64,000 bases of DNA from Planctomicrobium piriforme (GTDB taxonomy: Bacteria > Planctomycetota > Planctomycetia > Planctomycetales > Planctomycetaceae), in the NCBI RefSeq assembly GCF_900113665.1, contig NZ_FOQD01000016.1, positions 131,892 through 195,891 of the forward strand, given 5' to 3'. Numbering within the stretch: the stretch's first letter is position 1; every line of letters starts with the position of its first letter. A model generated the notes under the pieces. It did not search any database. It was not told the origin of the DNA and worked only from the letters and a program-made list of their open reading frames with translations. This document shows, in pieces, positions 52,227 to 60,969 of this stretch. The position numbers and the translations under genes are program-made.

Positions 52227-53588
52227 ATGTCACCGCAAACAACACGTCGTGAGTTCATGGCCACCAGCGCCGCCATCGGCGCTGCCGTTTGGGTCGGTCA
52301 TTCATCGGTGCGGGCGGAAGAAAAGTCGCCGAACTCCAAGGTTCGCTACGCCTGCATCGGCATCGGCGGCAAAGGGAAAAGCGATTCGTCGGACGCCGCG
52401 TCATTTGGCGAAATCGTCGCCATCTGCGATATCGACGACCGCAATCTGAAGAAAGCCTCGGTGCAGCCCGGCTTCGAACATGCCGAGCAGTTCTCTGATT
52501 TCGAAGAAATGCTCACCAAGCTCGGCGACAAGATCGACGCCGTGACCGTCTCGACTCCGGACCATACGCATGCTCCGGCGGCCGCGATGGCCATGAAGAT
52601 GAAGAAAGCGACGTTCTGCCAGAAGCCTCTGACCCACACCGTGTGGGAAGCCCGTCGCCTGCAGCAGATCGCCAAGGAAACCGGCGTCGCCACGCAGATG
52701 GGCAACCAGGGGACCGCCAACGACGCCCTGCGTCATGCCGCCGCACTGCTCAAGCAGGGCATCCTCGGCAAGATCAAGGAAGTTCACGTCGCCACCAACC
52801 GTCCCGTCTGGCCGCAGGGCGGACCTCGTCCCGAACCGGCCGAAGCTCCCCCGTGGATTCATTGGGAAGAATGGCTCGGCCCCGCTCCGGAACGTCCGTA
52901 TGCGGAAGGCTATCACCCGTTCGCCTGGCGCGGCTGGTGGGACTTCGGGACCGGCGCCCTCGGCGACATGGCCTGCCATACCTTCAACATGCCCTTCGCC
53001 GGCTTGAACCTCGCTAATCCGAAGACGATCCAGGCGTGGTGTACCGGTCACAACCGCGACAGCTACCCGCAGGCGTCGAAGATTCAGTTTGAATTCGCCA
53101 ACCCGACGGGCGACGGCCTGCTGCCGGTGTGGTGGTATGACGGCGGCAACGAGCCGCCCGAGAGCCTGCTCAACGGCGCGATGTTCGAAAAAGTCGGCGG
53201 CAAGGTCCGCGGCTCGATCATCGTCGGTGAAGACCTGGTGATGTACGCCGTCGGCGACTACTCGGAAAAGGTCCGCCTGCTCGACAAAGAGGGGAAAGAA
53301 GTTCCGCTCCCCGCCGCCGAGTACGAGAAGTCTCCCGGCCACTTTGCCGAATTCCACGAAGCCATCACCGGCAAGCGGAAGGAAGCGATGTCGAACTTCG
53401 TGAACTACGCCGGCCCGCTGACCGAAACGATTCTGCTCGGCAACCTGGCGGTGTATGACGCCGCCGAAGGCGCCGGCCGCAAGATCGAATGGGATTCCGA
53501 AGCGATGAAGGCGACGAACGCTCCCGAAGTGCAGCACATCGTCAAAAAGCAGTACCGCGGCGACTGGGGCAAGTACCTGGAAGGCTGA
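52227..53588 (+). CDS. Tat-exported Gfo/Idh/MocA-family oxidoreductase
   Basis: The 453-residue protein has a twin-arginine signal (TTRREFMATSAAIGAAVWVG), then an NAD-binding half (YACIGIGGKGKSD, VAICDIDDRN, VSTPDHTHAPAA and the QKPLTHTVWEARR active-site motif). A planctomycete-type C-terminal half has WIHWEEWLGPAPERPYAEGY and GDMACHTFNMPF. In this subgroup QKP replaces the usual EKP. Substrate is unknown, probably a sugar or polyol in the periplasm. GAGGGG precedes ATG 52227, and a strong terminator follows. Confidence 0.9.
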   Translation: MSPQTTRREFMATSAAIGAAVWVGHSSVRAEEKSPNSKVRYACIGIGGKGKSDSSDAASFGEIVAICDIDDRNLKKASVQPGFEHAEQFSDFEEMLTKLGDKIDAVTVSTPDHTHAPAAAMAMKMKKATFCQKPLTHTVWEARRLQQIAKETGVATQMGNQGTANDALRHAAALLKQGILGKIKEVHVATNRPVWPQGGPRPEPAEAPPWIHWEEWLGPAPERPYAEGYHPFAWRGWWDFGTGALGDMACHTFNMPFAGLNLANPKTIQAWCTGHNRDSYPQASKIQFEFANPTGDGLLPVWWYDGGNEPPESLLNGAMFEKVGGKVRGSIIVGEDLVMYAVGDYSEKVRLLDKEGKEVPLPAAEYEKSPGHFAEFHEAITGKRKEAMSNFVNYAGPLTETILLGNLAVYDAAEGAGRKIEWDSEAMKATNAPEVQHIVKKQYRGDWGKYLEG

Positions 53589-53603
53589 TCGGCACGGCAA
53601 TTC

Positions 53604-53647
53604 AAACGGCGTCTCGCTGCACGGCGAGACGCCGTTTTCTTTTTTTG
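53604..53647 (+). terminator. Rho-independent terminator of the oxidoreductase gene
   Basis: AAACGGCGTCTCGC, a four-base loop TGCA and the complement GCGAGACGCCGTTT are followed by TTCTTTTTTT. One of the strongest terminators in the window. Confidence 0.9.
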
Positions 53648-53648
53648 G

Positions 53649-53766
53649 AGTTCTCAGTTTTCAGTCGTCAGTATTCAGTTCAATTCAATCCACACAGCGA
53701 CGAGGTCCTTGTGTCCAATTCAGGCTTTTTCAAACTGATCACTGAAAACTGACGACTGAAAACTCC
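53649..53766. repeat. TCAGTCGTCAGT inverted repeat
   Basis: The left arm GAGTTCTCAGTTTTCAGTCG... and the right arm ...CTGACGACTGAAAACTCC are complementary over about 25 bp with a small interruption and enclose about 65 bases. Shares words with 9194-9236. Confidence 0.65.
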
Positions 53767-54022
53767 TGCCATTCGCAGCGGCAACCCTTGCCGGCCCACC
53801 GGCGAACCTGATGTCCGGTTTCGCTGTCTTTCAGATTGAGTGCAGGCGTTGCCGTCAGTTGGCCGATGTTGAAGCCCACTCGACGAGGGAATCCCCGGAA
53901 TCCCCCGTCAAATCCAGCGGTTTCTGTCGCGAAAAGTGCCAGCCAGAGCATCTCAGGCCAGCCCCCCGCGGCGAAAACTGCCGGGCCATGTGCCCCAGAC
54001 CGGATGGATCAGGCAGTCGCGA

Positions 54023-54050
54023 TTGACGCCGCGGCCTGATCCCTTAAAAT
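54023..54050 (+). promoter_or_regulatory. Sigma-70-type promoter of tRNA-Pro
   Basis: TTGACG (54023-54028) and TAAAAT (54045-54050) with a 16-bp spacer. Transcription would start near 54057, about 60 bases before the tRNA. Confidence 0.6.
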
Positions 54051-54118
54051 CCGCCTGTGCCACCCAGTTCCACAAAGGGCTTTGCCCGAAAGTGAAACTG
54101 AGTGGAGAAGAGTCCCAT

Positions 54119-54193
54119 CGGGATGTAGCTCAGCTTGGCTAGAGCGCTACGTTCGGGACGTAGAGGTCGTAGGTTCGAATCCTATCATCCCGA
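54119..54193 (+). tRNA. tRNA-Pro, anticodon CGG
   Basis: The cloverleaf is complete. Acceptor CGGGATG pairs with CATCCCG, and the discriminator is A. The D arm is GCTC/GAGC, the anticodon stem CTACG/CGTAG with loop TTCGGGA (anticodon CGG), and the T arm GTAGG/CCTAT around TTCGAAT. C1-G72 with A73 is the usual bacterial tRNA-Pro identity. The CCA end is not encoded (next bases CTG). It reads CCG codons, which are frequent in the surrounding GC-rich genes. Confidence 0.96.
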
Positions 54194-54201
54194 CTGAAAA
54201 C

Positions 54202-54246
54202 AAAGCGGCTCGTCGCACCTGGGTGTGACGAGCCGCTTTTCGTTTT
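54202..54246. terminator. Bidirectional terminator between tRNA-Pro and katG
   Basis: AAAGCGGCTCGTC pairs with GACGAGCCGCTTT around a GCACCTGGGTGT loop. TTTTCGTTTT follows on the plus strand and a TTTG-rich stretch on the minus strand, so it can end the tRNA transcript and the oncoming katG transcript. Confidence 0.85.
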
Positions 54247-54325
54247 GGTAGTCGCGAGTCGCAATCGGCCTCTCGGTGCCCAAAAGGTTGCCTGACCATT
54301 TGCTTGCAGGTCAAAACAAACTGCT

Positions 54326-56725
54326 TTACTTCGCCATGGCAGCTTTCTGCCCGTTGGGATCTGCCGGATTCACGTCGAAGCGATCGAGATTCATCACCTT
54401 GGTCCAGGCGGCCACAAAGTCATTGACGAACTTCGGCTGTGCGTCCTTGCCTGCATAGACCTCGGAGATCGCCCGCAACTGCGAGTTCGAACCGAACACC
54501 AGATCCACTCTGGTTGCGGTCCACTTCACTTTGCCTGACTCGCGGTCGCGGCCTTCGAAGAAGTGTTCGCAGTGGGGCGACTTCTGCCACTGGGTGTTCA
54601 TGTCGAGCAGATTCACGAAGAAGTCGTTCGTCAACGCTTCAGGCCGCTTCGTCAGGACGCCCAGTTCGGCGAACGGGCCGCTGCCGGAGTTGGTGTTCAA
54701 CGCCCGCATCCCGCCCACCAACACGGTCATCTCCGGCGCGGTGAGCGTCAGCAGTTGAGCCCGATCCAGCAGCAGTTCTTCTCCCGGTCGATCGATTTCC
54801 CGTGCGGCGTAATTCCGGAAGCCGTCCGACTTCGGCTCGAGCACGGCAAAGGCCGCCACATCGGTCATTTCCTGAGTGGCGTCGGTACGTCCGGGGGTGA
54901 AGGGAACCTGAATCTCCTGTCCGCCGTTCTTCGCCGCTTTTTCAACGGCAGCGCAGCCGCCGAGGACGATCAGATCGGCGAGCGAGACTTTCTTCCCGCC
55001 GGTCTGAGACTTGTTGAAGTCCTGCTGGATCTTCTCCAGCGTTTGCAGCACTTTCGCCAGTTCGGCGGGCTCGTTGACCTGCCAGTCTTTCTGGGGAGCG
55101 AGGCGAATTCTGGCTCCGTTCGCGCCGCCGCGCTTGTCGCTGCCGCGGAAGGTCGACGCGGATGCCCAGGCGGTCGATGCGAGGTCTGACACAGACAGGC
55201 CTGAGGCCAGCACTTTCGCCTTGAGAGCCGCGATATCCTTGTCGTCGATGAGTTTGTAATCCGCCTTGGGGACTGGATCCTGCCAGAGCTGCGGTTCGGC
55301 GACCTCGGGACCGAGCAGTCGCGAGACTGGCCCCATGTCGCGGTGCGTCAGCTTGTACCAGGCTTTCGCAAACGCCAGCCGGAACTCTTCCGGATGCTCG
55401 TGGAACCGCTTCGAGATCTTGTGGTAAGCCGGGTCCATTCGCAGCGCGATGTCCGTGGTGAACATCATCGGGGCATGCGACTTGGATTTGTCGTGAGCAT
55501 CGGGCACGGTCCCCTTCGCGGCGGGGTCGGTGGGAGTCCATTGCCACGCTCCAGCGGGACTTTTGACGAGATCCCAGTCGTAACCAAACAGGTTGTCGAA
55601 GTAGCTGTTCGACCACTTGATCGGCGTTGTCGACCACGCGCCTTCCAGACCGCTGGTGATGGTGTCGCCGGCGTTGCCCTTACCGAATTTGTTCTTCCAG
55701 CCCAAACCCTGTTCATCAATGCCGGCCGCTTCCGGAGCGGGACCGACGTTGTCAGCACTGGCCGCGCCATGTGCTTTTCCAAAGGTGTGACCGCCTGCGA
55801 TCAATGCAACGGTTTCTTCGTCATTCATCGCCATCCGGGCGAAGGTCTCCCGAATGTCCTTGGCCGCTGCCAAAGCACTCGGCTGGCCGTTGGGGCCTTC
55901 CGGATTCACATAAATCAGTCCCATTTGCACAGCTGCAAGTGGGTTCTGCAGCTGGCGGTCGCCGGTGTAACGCTGATCACCCAGCCACTCGCTCTCCGGT
56001 CCCCAGTAGATGTCTTCCTGCGGTTCCCACACATCTTCGCGACCGCCGGCGAATCCAAACGTTTCGAAGCCCATCGATTCCAGAGCCACGTTGCCGGTGA
56101 GGACCATCAGATCCGCCCACGAAATGCGTTCGCCGTATTTCTGCTTGATCGGCCAGAGCAGTCGACGGGCCTTGTCGAGGTTCGCGTTATCCGGCCAACT
56201 ATTGAGAGGAGCGAACCGCTGCGTCCCGTAACCTGCGCCGCCGCGACCATCGGCCACGCGGTAAGTCCCCGCGCTGTGCCAGGCCATGCGGATGAAGAGC
56301 GGCCCATAGTGTCCGTAGTCGGCCGGCCACCAGTCTTGCGACGTGGTCATCAACTCGCGGAGATCTTTCTTCACGGCCGCCAGATCGAGCTTCTGGAACT
56401 CTTCGCGGTAGTTGAAGTCCGCTCCGAGCGGATTCCCTTTCGCGGAATTCTGATGCAGGATTCTCAGGTTCAACTGGTTCGGCCACCAGTCGGCATTCGA
56501 CATCGATCCGGCGGCGGTGTTTCTGTCCGCGGCAGGGGCGAGATGCCCCATCACCGGGCACTGGCCTGCGGCCGCAGCAGCCGCCTTTTCGCCGGGCGCG
56601 GTGTGAGGGGAGTCGGCCGGCTTGCGGCCTTCTTGAGCATGTGCGGAACTGCCCGTGGCCAGACCGCCAGCGGACGCGAGAACGAATGCAGCAGCGAGGC
56701 CGCAACGGGGGAGACGCCGTCCCAT
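54326..56725 (-). CDS. katG: Catalase-peroxidase with signal peptide (exported KatG)
   Basis: KatG decomposes hydrogen peroxide. The 799-residue protein has an apparent signal peptide (cleavage near AHA-Q at 30), which most KatG lack, so it probably acts in the periplasm. The heme-domain residues are complete: distal Arg146, Trp149 and His150 (FIRMAWHSAGTYR), proximal His313 (GGHTFGKAHG). The Trp149-Tyr272-Met298 adduct residues are all present (LIYVNPEGPNG, FARMAMNDEE). The usual non-catalytic C-terminal duplicate follows. Divergent OxyR-like gene at 56923; a promoter with an adjacent candidate OxyR site lies in between. Confidence 0.95.
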   Translation of the reverse strand: MGRRLPRCGLAAAFVLASAGGLATGSSAHAQEGRKPADSPHTAPGEKAAAAAAGQCPVMGHLAPAADRNTAAGSMSNADWWPNQLNLRILHQNSAKGNPLGADFNYREEFQKLDLAAVKKDLRELMTTSQDWWPADYGHYGPLFIRMAWHSAGTYRVADGRGGAGYGTQRFAPLNSWPDNANLDKARRLLWPIKQKYGERISWADLMVLTGNVALESMGFETFGFAGGREDVWEPQEDIYWGPESEWLGDQRYTGDRQLQNPLAAVQMGLIYVNPEGPNGQPSALAAAKDIRETFARMAMNDEETVALIAGGHTFGKAHGAASADNVGPAPEAAGIDEQGLGWKNKFGKGNAGDTITSGLEGAWSTTPIKWSNSYFDNLFGYDWDLVKSPAGAWQWTPTDPAAKGTVPDAHDKSKSHAPMMFTTDIALRMDPAYHKISKRFHEHPEEFRLAFAKAWYKLTHRDMGPVSRLLGPEVAEPQLWQDPVPKADYKLIDDKDIAALKAKVLASGLSVSDLASTAWASASTFRGSDKRGGANGARIRLAPQKDWQVNEPAELAKVLQTLEKIQQDFNKSQTGGKKVSLADLIVLGGCAAVEKAAKNGGQEIQVPFTPGRTDATQEMTDVAAFAVLEPKSDGFRNYAAREIDRPGEELLLDRAQLLTLTAPEMTVLVGGMRALNTNSGSGPFAELGVLTKRPEALTNDFFVNLLDMNTQWQKSPHCEHFFEGRDRESGKVKWTATRVDLVFGSNSQLRAISEVYAGKDAQPKFVNDFVAAWTKVMNLDRFDVNPADPNGQKAAMAK

Positions 56726-56839
56726 GAGTTGTCACCTTTCAATTCAATTGAGAATCCGCCGGAGAGCGGGGCGATTTTTGAGTCGCCTGCTTTCCGCGAG
56801 AAACTGTTCAGCCGACCGGCGGCCGGCAGCAACGATTGT

Positions 56840-56868
56840 AGTATCGCCGCCCGAGCCATAGTATTCAA
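56840..56868 (-). promoter_or_regulatory. katG promoter
   Basis: On the minus strand TTGAAT (56868-56863) and GATACT (56845-56840) are separated by 17 bp. Transcription should begin near 56833, leaving a leader of about 108 bases. Confidence 0.5.
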
Positions 56869-56896
56869 ATGCATCCAATCGATAGGTGCGATGCAT
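56860..56896. promoter_or_regulatory. Candidate OxyR binding site
   Basis: ATAGGTGCGATGCAT (56882-56896) matches an OxyR half-site at ATAG, T6 and A10. AGTATTCAAATGCAT (56860-56874) is spaced exactly 22 bp away and shares T6, A10 and the GCAT end. The pair overlaps the -35 region of katG and lies just upstream of the oxyR start, a typical position for activation of katG and autorepression. Confidence 0.35.
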
Positions 56897-56922
56897 TTCA
56901 TGCATGGATTCCGGAACCGAAA

Positions 56923-57792
56923 ATGGACCTCGATCAACTGCGGTATTTTCTCAGAGTCGCCCAACGGCAAAGCTTCACACGGGCCGCGGAAGACCTGAAT
57001 ATCTCGCAGCCGGCGCTCAGTCGTTCCATTCAACGCCTGGAAGAGGAAGTCGGCCAGCCGGTGTTTGAGCGCAAGACCCGTTCTGTTTCACTGACGGATG
57101 CCGGCGTGCTGCTGCAGGCCCGCGCCGAACAGGTGCTGGCAATCCTGGAAGACACCAAGGCCGAGATCACCGATGACGGCCAAAGCGGACGCGTCCGGGT
57201 GGGGGCCATCCCGACGATTGCTCCCTACTTCTTGCCGCAGGTGCTGCGCCAGTTTTCTGAAGAGTTCCCGAAGGCGACCTTGATCGTGCAGGAGAACACC
57301 ACCGACGCCCTGCTGAAAAGTTGCACTCAAGGGGAGATCGATCTCGCCATACTGGCGCTCCCGGTCGCCGCCAGATATCTCGACATGGAAGAAATGTTCG
57401 AGGAAGAGCTGCTGCTCGTACTGCCGCCGCAACATGTGCTGGTGGACAAGGAGAAGATTCGGTTGACCGATGTGGAACCGTATCCATTTGTGCTGCTCGA
57501 CGAAGCCCATTGCCTGTCCGACAATATCGTCTCGTTCTGCCGGCAGCGTTCGTTCCAGCCAGTCGCCGTCGAGCGCACCAGCCAGCTGGCGATGGTGCAG
57601 GAACTGGTGTCCCTGGCGCATGGAATCTCAATGATCCCAGCGATGGCCCGCGCCCTCGACCAGAGCGACCGCCGGGTCTATCGGTCGTTCACAGGTCGCA
57701 AGCCCACGCGAACGGTGGCGGTCGTCTGGAACCCCTACCGCTTCCATAGCCGCCTGATCAAAGCCTTCCGCGAACGCCTGCGGCAGAAGTGA
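56923..57792 (+). CDS. oxyR: OxyR-like LysR-family peroxide sensor
   Basis: From ATG 56923 (MDLDQLRYFLRVAQRQSFTR) the 289-residue protein has the LysR winged helix (ISQPALSRSIQRLEEEVGQP) and a periplasmic-binding-like effector domain. Cys197 and Cys206 (HCLSDNIVSFC) match E. coli OxyR Cys199 and Cys208 in spacing (nine residues) and context (HCLRDQAMGFC), so peroxide-driven disulfide switching is likely. It is divergent from the katG gene, the classic arrangement, and should activate it on oxidation. The frame is open upstream to 56869, but the chosen Met fits the family start. Confidence 0.88.
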   Translation: MDLDQLRYFLRVAQRQSFTRAAEDLNISQPALSRSIQRLEEEVGQPVFERKTRSVSLTDAGVLLQARAEQVLAILEDTKAEITDDGQSGRVRVGAIPTIAPYFLPQVLRQFSEEFPKATLIVQENTTDALLKSCTQGEIDLAILALPVAARYLDMEEMFEEELLLVLPPQHVLVDKEKIRLTDVEPYPFVLLDEAHCLSDNIVSFCRQRSFQPVAVERTSQLAMVQELVSLAHGISMIPAMARALDQSDRRVYRSFTGRKPTRTVAVVWNPYRFHSRLIKAFRERLRQK

Positions 57793-57838
57793 GTTTGGCG
57801 GCGTCCGCACGAAGTGATTGCCGACGGCTGAACGCTTC

Positions 57839-58669
57839 TCAATCGCAGATTCCATACCGCACGATGCACCACAGAGCCTGGAACCCGTCTTTCATGCCGA
57901 TCTTCTTCCCCTGCTCGTAGGTCCGGCCGTTGTAGCTGATCGACATTTCGAAGATGCGGCAACGGGTGCGGGCGACGCGGGCGGTGATTTCCGGCTCGAT
58001 GCCGAAGCGGTTCTGCACCAGCTTAGGCTGAATGTCCTGAATGACTTCCCGCTTGAAGAGCTTGTAGCAGGTCTCCATGTCGGTCAGGTTCAGATTGGTA
58101 AAGCAGTTCGAAAGCATCGTCAGGAACTTGTTGCCGCAGTAGTGCCAGAAGTAGAGCACGCGGTGCGGCTGGTCGCCGAGGAAGCGGCTGCCGAAGACGA
58201 CATCGGCGCGGTCTTCGATGATCGGCTGGAGCAGGCGGGGAATCTCGGAGGGGTCGTACTCGAGATCGGCGTCCTGAATGATGACGACGTCTCCGGTCGC
58301 TTTGCCGAAGCCCGTTTTCACCGCGGCCCCTTTGCCTTTGTTCTTCTCATGAAAGCAGACCACGATGGTGTTCATCGGGTCGCTCTGAGTCAGCGGCCCC
58401 TGGAGCAGTTCGCGGGTGCCGTCCTTGCTCATGTCGTCGATGAGCACAATTTCTTTCCGTAGCGGAACCGCTTTGACCTTCTCCAGCAGCAGGGGAAGGG
58501 TATGCAGTTCGTTGTAGACCGGGATCACGACCGACAGCACGAAGTTCTCGGGCACCGCGTAGATGCCCAATTGCCGACAGGCCCCCTCGCCGAGGGTCGC
58601 CTTCATCGTCGTATACCACTCGGGGGTGTAGCAGGCGGCGTCAGTCGTCATCGATTGCGGTAAGGCCAT
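57839..58669 (-). CDS. Family 2 glycosyltransferase, dolichyl-phosphate mannose synthase-like
   Basis: The 276-residue protein starts VLSVVIPVYNELHTLPLLLE after an N-terminal extension of about 43 residues. It has EIVLIDDMSKDGTRELL, the DAD metal site in VVIIQDADLEYDP, and FGSRFLGDQPHRVLYFWHYCGNK, followed by DMETCYKLFKREV. These mark the DPM1/polyprenyl-phosphate sugar transferase subgroup. No membrane helices are obvious, so it is a soluble or peripheral form acting at the cytoplasmic face. The 35-45-residue N-terminal extension is unusual. It lies between oxyR and the NrnA-like gene. Confidence 0.9.
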   Translation of the reverse strand: MALPQSMTTDAACYTPEWYTTMKATLGEGACRQLGIYAVPENFVLSVVIPVYNELHTLPLLLEKVKAVPLRKEIVLIDDMSKDGTRELLQGPLTQSDPMNTIVVCFHEKNKGKGAAVKTGFGKATGDVVIIQDADLEYDPSEIPRLLQPIIEDRADVVFGSRFLGDQPHRVLYFWHYCGNKFLTMLSNCFTNLNLTDMETCYKLFKREVIQDIQPKLVQNRFGIEPEITARVARTRCRIFEMSISYNGRTYEQGKKIGMKDGFQALWCIVRYGICD

Positions 58670-59131
58670 GAGGAAAAAACCGATCGTGCGGAATGAAATG
58701 AGGCCCCCATTCTAGGCAAACGGGGGCTCACCTGCAGTATCGGCCGATTCTCTTTTCCGAATTGCGGAACCGCGGCAAGGTGCGATCCGGGGGATTGAAC
58801 GCAAAACGACGGTCGGCCGGGGCACCCGGATCGGGACGGGAATCTTCATTCTCTCCCCTGCCAATCTGGTGATTGACAGGGGGAGCAAACCCGGGGGAGG
58901 AATTTGTCATTTGTCAATGGTCATTTGTCATTGGCTATTGAAGGAGCGCGGTTTACTCCCTCGTCTGGCTCTCGACTCTGGACACTCGACTCTGGACTCC
59001 TCCCCACACTCAGCACTCGTCACTCAACATCTTGCCGCTCAGTTCCGGGCTTTCACGCGGTTTGTTACATTTGGAGAACGTTCATGACGAGCGCCCACCC
59101 CACCGAGTCCCATGCCTGACGGGTTTCCTCA
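58670..59131. other. Repeat-rich intergenic region
   Basis: No gene is supported. It contains the GTCATTTGTCAATGGTC element (58902-58940) and, at 58968-59030, simple runs built from CTCGACTCTGGAC and CACTC words. The ribosome site of the downstream gene is weak. Confidence 0.45.
58902..58940. repeat. GTCATTGGTCAATGGTCATT-type repeat, copy 2
   Basis: AATTTGTCATTTGTCAATGG followed by TCATTTGTCATTGGC repeats the words of 39467-39506. Confidence 0.5.
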
Positions 59132-60130
59132 ATGCCGATCGACTGGCAGCCGCTCATTCGCATCATCGACGCTCACGAGCGGTTTGTCATTTCGAGCCAT
59201 GTTCGGCCCGACGCCGACGCCATCGGCTCGGAAATGGGGCTGGCGTCGCTGCTGCAGCACCGCGGCAAACAGGTGCGGGTCGTCAATCCTTCGCCGACGC
59301 CGAATCATTTGAAGTTTCTAGATCCGCAGGGGCTGATTCAAAAAATCGGCGGCGCTGCGAGCATCGCGGCTGTCTGCGATACCGACGTGCATATTGTGGT
59401 CGACACCAGCGCCTGGCAGCAGTTGCAGGATGTGGGGACGGCTCTCCGCAAGTCGACTGCCGTAAAAGTGGTGGTCGACCATCATCTCAGCTCCGATGAT
59501 CTGGGAGCGATTGAATTCAAAGACGTCACAGCCGCCGCCGCCGGCGTGCTGGTGACCGAACTCATTGAGGCGGCGGGCGACCCGTTTTCCCCAGTGCAGG
59601 CCGATGCCCTCTTCGCCGCGATGGCGACCGATACCGGCTGGTTCCGATTCCCCAATGTGGATGCCAGAACGCTGCGGACCGCCGCCCGACTGGTGGATGC
59701 CGGAGTGCAGCCGCATGCGATTTACCGTGAACTGTACGAGCGTTCGTCGCTCGCCCGGCTGAAACTGCACTCAGTGGCGCTGGGTCGGGTGACGCTTGCC
59801 TGCGGCGGACGGATTGCCCATACGCTGGTGACGCGGCAGGATTTTGTCGACACTGGTGCTCAGCCGTCGGATACTGAAGACCTGGTGAACAGTTGTCTGA
59901 CAATTGAAGGGGCGGAAGCGGCTTTCATTCTTGTGGAGCAAGCTGACGGCAACGCCAAGGGGAGCCTGAGGAGCCGTTCGGACTTGAGCGTGGCCGCGAT
60001 TGCCGAACAGTTTGGAGGAGGAGGTCATCGACAGGCGGCCGGCGTGATGTTGCCGGGGCCGATTTTGACGGCACAAGCCACCCTATTGACTGCCTTTGAA
60101 AAAGCGATGGGCGGCTGTACTGCCCAGTAG
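59132..60130 (+). CDS. DHH-family phosphoesterase, NrnA-like nanoRNase/pAp phosphatase
   Basis: The 332-residue protein shows the DHH motifs HVRPDADAIGSEMG (motif I), VVDTSA (II), VVDHHLSS (III, DHH) and MATDTGWF (IV). The C-terminal DHHA1 domain has GGGGHRQAAGVML. NrnA-type enzymes degrade 2-5-nucleotide RNAs and often dephosphorylate pAp; some instead hydrolyse cyclic dinucleotides. Sequence alone does not separate these. No signal peptide. Confidence 0.9.
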   Translation: MPIDWQPLIRIIDAHERFVISSHVRPDADAIGSEMGLASLLQHRGKQVRVVNPSPTPNHLKFLDPQGLIQKIGGAASIAAVCDTDVHIVVDTSAWQQLQDVGTALRKSTAVKVVVDHHLSSDDLGAIEFKDVTAAAAGVLVTELIEAAGDPFSPVQADALFAAMATDTGWFRFPNVDARTLRTAARLVDAGVQPHAIYRELYERSSLARLKLHSVALGRVTLACGGRIAHTLVTRQDFVDTGAQPSDTEDLVNSCLTIEGAEAAFILVEQADGNAKGSLRSRSDLSVAAIAEQFGGGGHRQAAGVMLPGPILTAQATLLTAFEKAMGGCTAQ

Positions 60131-60371
60131 AATCCCGCCTGATCCCTGCCGATTTTGCCTGCCTGAAATTGTGGTTCTCGTCTAGAATTCCCGCATTGAC
60201 GTTCCCCGAAACGGGACGGCATTGGTTCGTTTGCGTTCTGTCAGCACGTTGCGTTCGTTTGCCCCCTGCGCGACCGGTTCGTTCCGGCCGCAACCAAAGT
60301 CTTTCACGCTGCTCGTCATTTTCTTCGTCGCGCGAAAGAGCCTGGAAGGTTTGCAGTCTTGAGGTGAATCG

Positions 60372-60962
60372 ATGACTCACTCCCAAAGTCCGCCCCCTGC
60401 CGATCCTCATCATCATACGCTCGAACATGCCGCCCTGCCGCCGCGGCGAAACTTCCTCCTCGAAGGGATCGCCCTGGCGATCGGTGCGATCATCACGGTG
60501 ATCCCCGCGATCCCGGCGATGGCGTTCATACTGACGCCGCTCATCAAGCCGAAAGGGAAGCAAGAAATCGGAGACGGTTTCCGCATGGTCGGCAAGGTCG
60601 GCAGCCTGCGGCCGGGCGGACCGCCGCAACTCTTTCAGGTGGTTGGATTGAAGCAGGATGCCTGGACGACCTATCCAGCGACCACGCTGGGTTCGGTGTT
60701 CGTCCGACTCGAGCCGGATGGCAAGCTGCTGTGCCTGAACGCCCGTTGCACGCATCTGGGCTGCACCGTCGGTTATCAGCCGACTCGTGAGTCTTACTTG
60801 TGCCCTTGCCATACGGCGGCGTTCACCCTTGAGGGCCAGCGGACGAACGAAGTGCCGCCGCGCAACATGGACAGCTTGCCGGTCGAACTTCGCAACAAGG
60901 ACGAAATCTGGGTGAAGTTCCAGAACTTCCGCGGAGGCTGCGAAGAAAAGATCCCGGTGTAG
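60372..60962 (+). CDS. Rieske iron-sulfur protein
   Basis: The 196-residue subunit has a His-rich start, one membrane anchor (about 29-55) and a Rieske domain whose 2Fe-2S ligands are Cys126-Thr-His128-Leu-Gly-Cys131 and Cys144-Pro-Cys146-His147. The disulfide pair Cys131 and Cys146 is also present. It transfers electrons from quinol to cytochrome c in a bc/b6f-type complex with the cytochrome b-c fusion encoded next. GAGGTGAATCG just before ATG 60372 is a plausible ribosome site. A family R repeat separates it from the next gene. Confidence 0.94.
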   Translation: MTHSQSPPPADPHHHTLEHAALPPRRNFLLEGIALAIGAIITVIPAIPAMAFILTPLIKPKGKQEIGDGFRMVGKVGSLRPGGPPQLFQVVGLKQDAWTTYPATTLGSVFVRLEPDGKLLCLNARCTHLGCTVGYQPTRESYLCPCHTAAFTLEGQRTNEVPPRNMDSLPVELRNKDEIWVKFQNFRGGCEEKIPV

Positions 60963-60969
60963 ATGAATT

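Larger units (their letters stand above)
53589..54118. other. Intergenic region with terminator, inverted repeat and tRNA promoter
   Basis: It holds the terminator at 53604, the TCAGTCGTCAGT repeat pair (53649-53766) and the tRNA promoter at 54023. A 70-codon minus-strand frame (53739-53951) ends inside the repeat and is not supported as a gene. Confidence 0.45.

Noticed and set aside
52401..53600. 399-codon open frame on the minus strand
   Set aside because: Antisense to the Tat-exported oxidoreductase; overlaps its terminator.
53739..53951. 70-codon minus-strand frame before the tRNA
   Set aside because: Its 3' end is made of the TCAGTCGTCAGT repeat and there is no ribosome site. It could be a gene remnant but I cannot support it.
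55343..56998. 551-codon open frame on the plus strand
   Set aside because: Antisense to katG and running into the start of oxyR; both real genes are certain.
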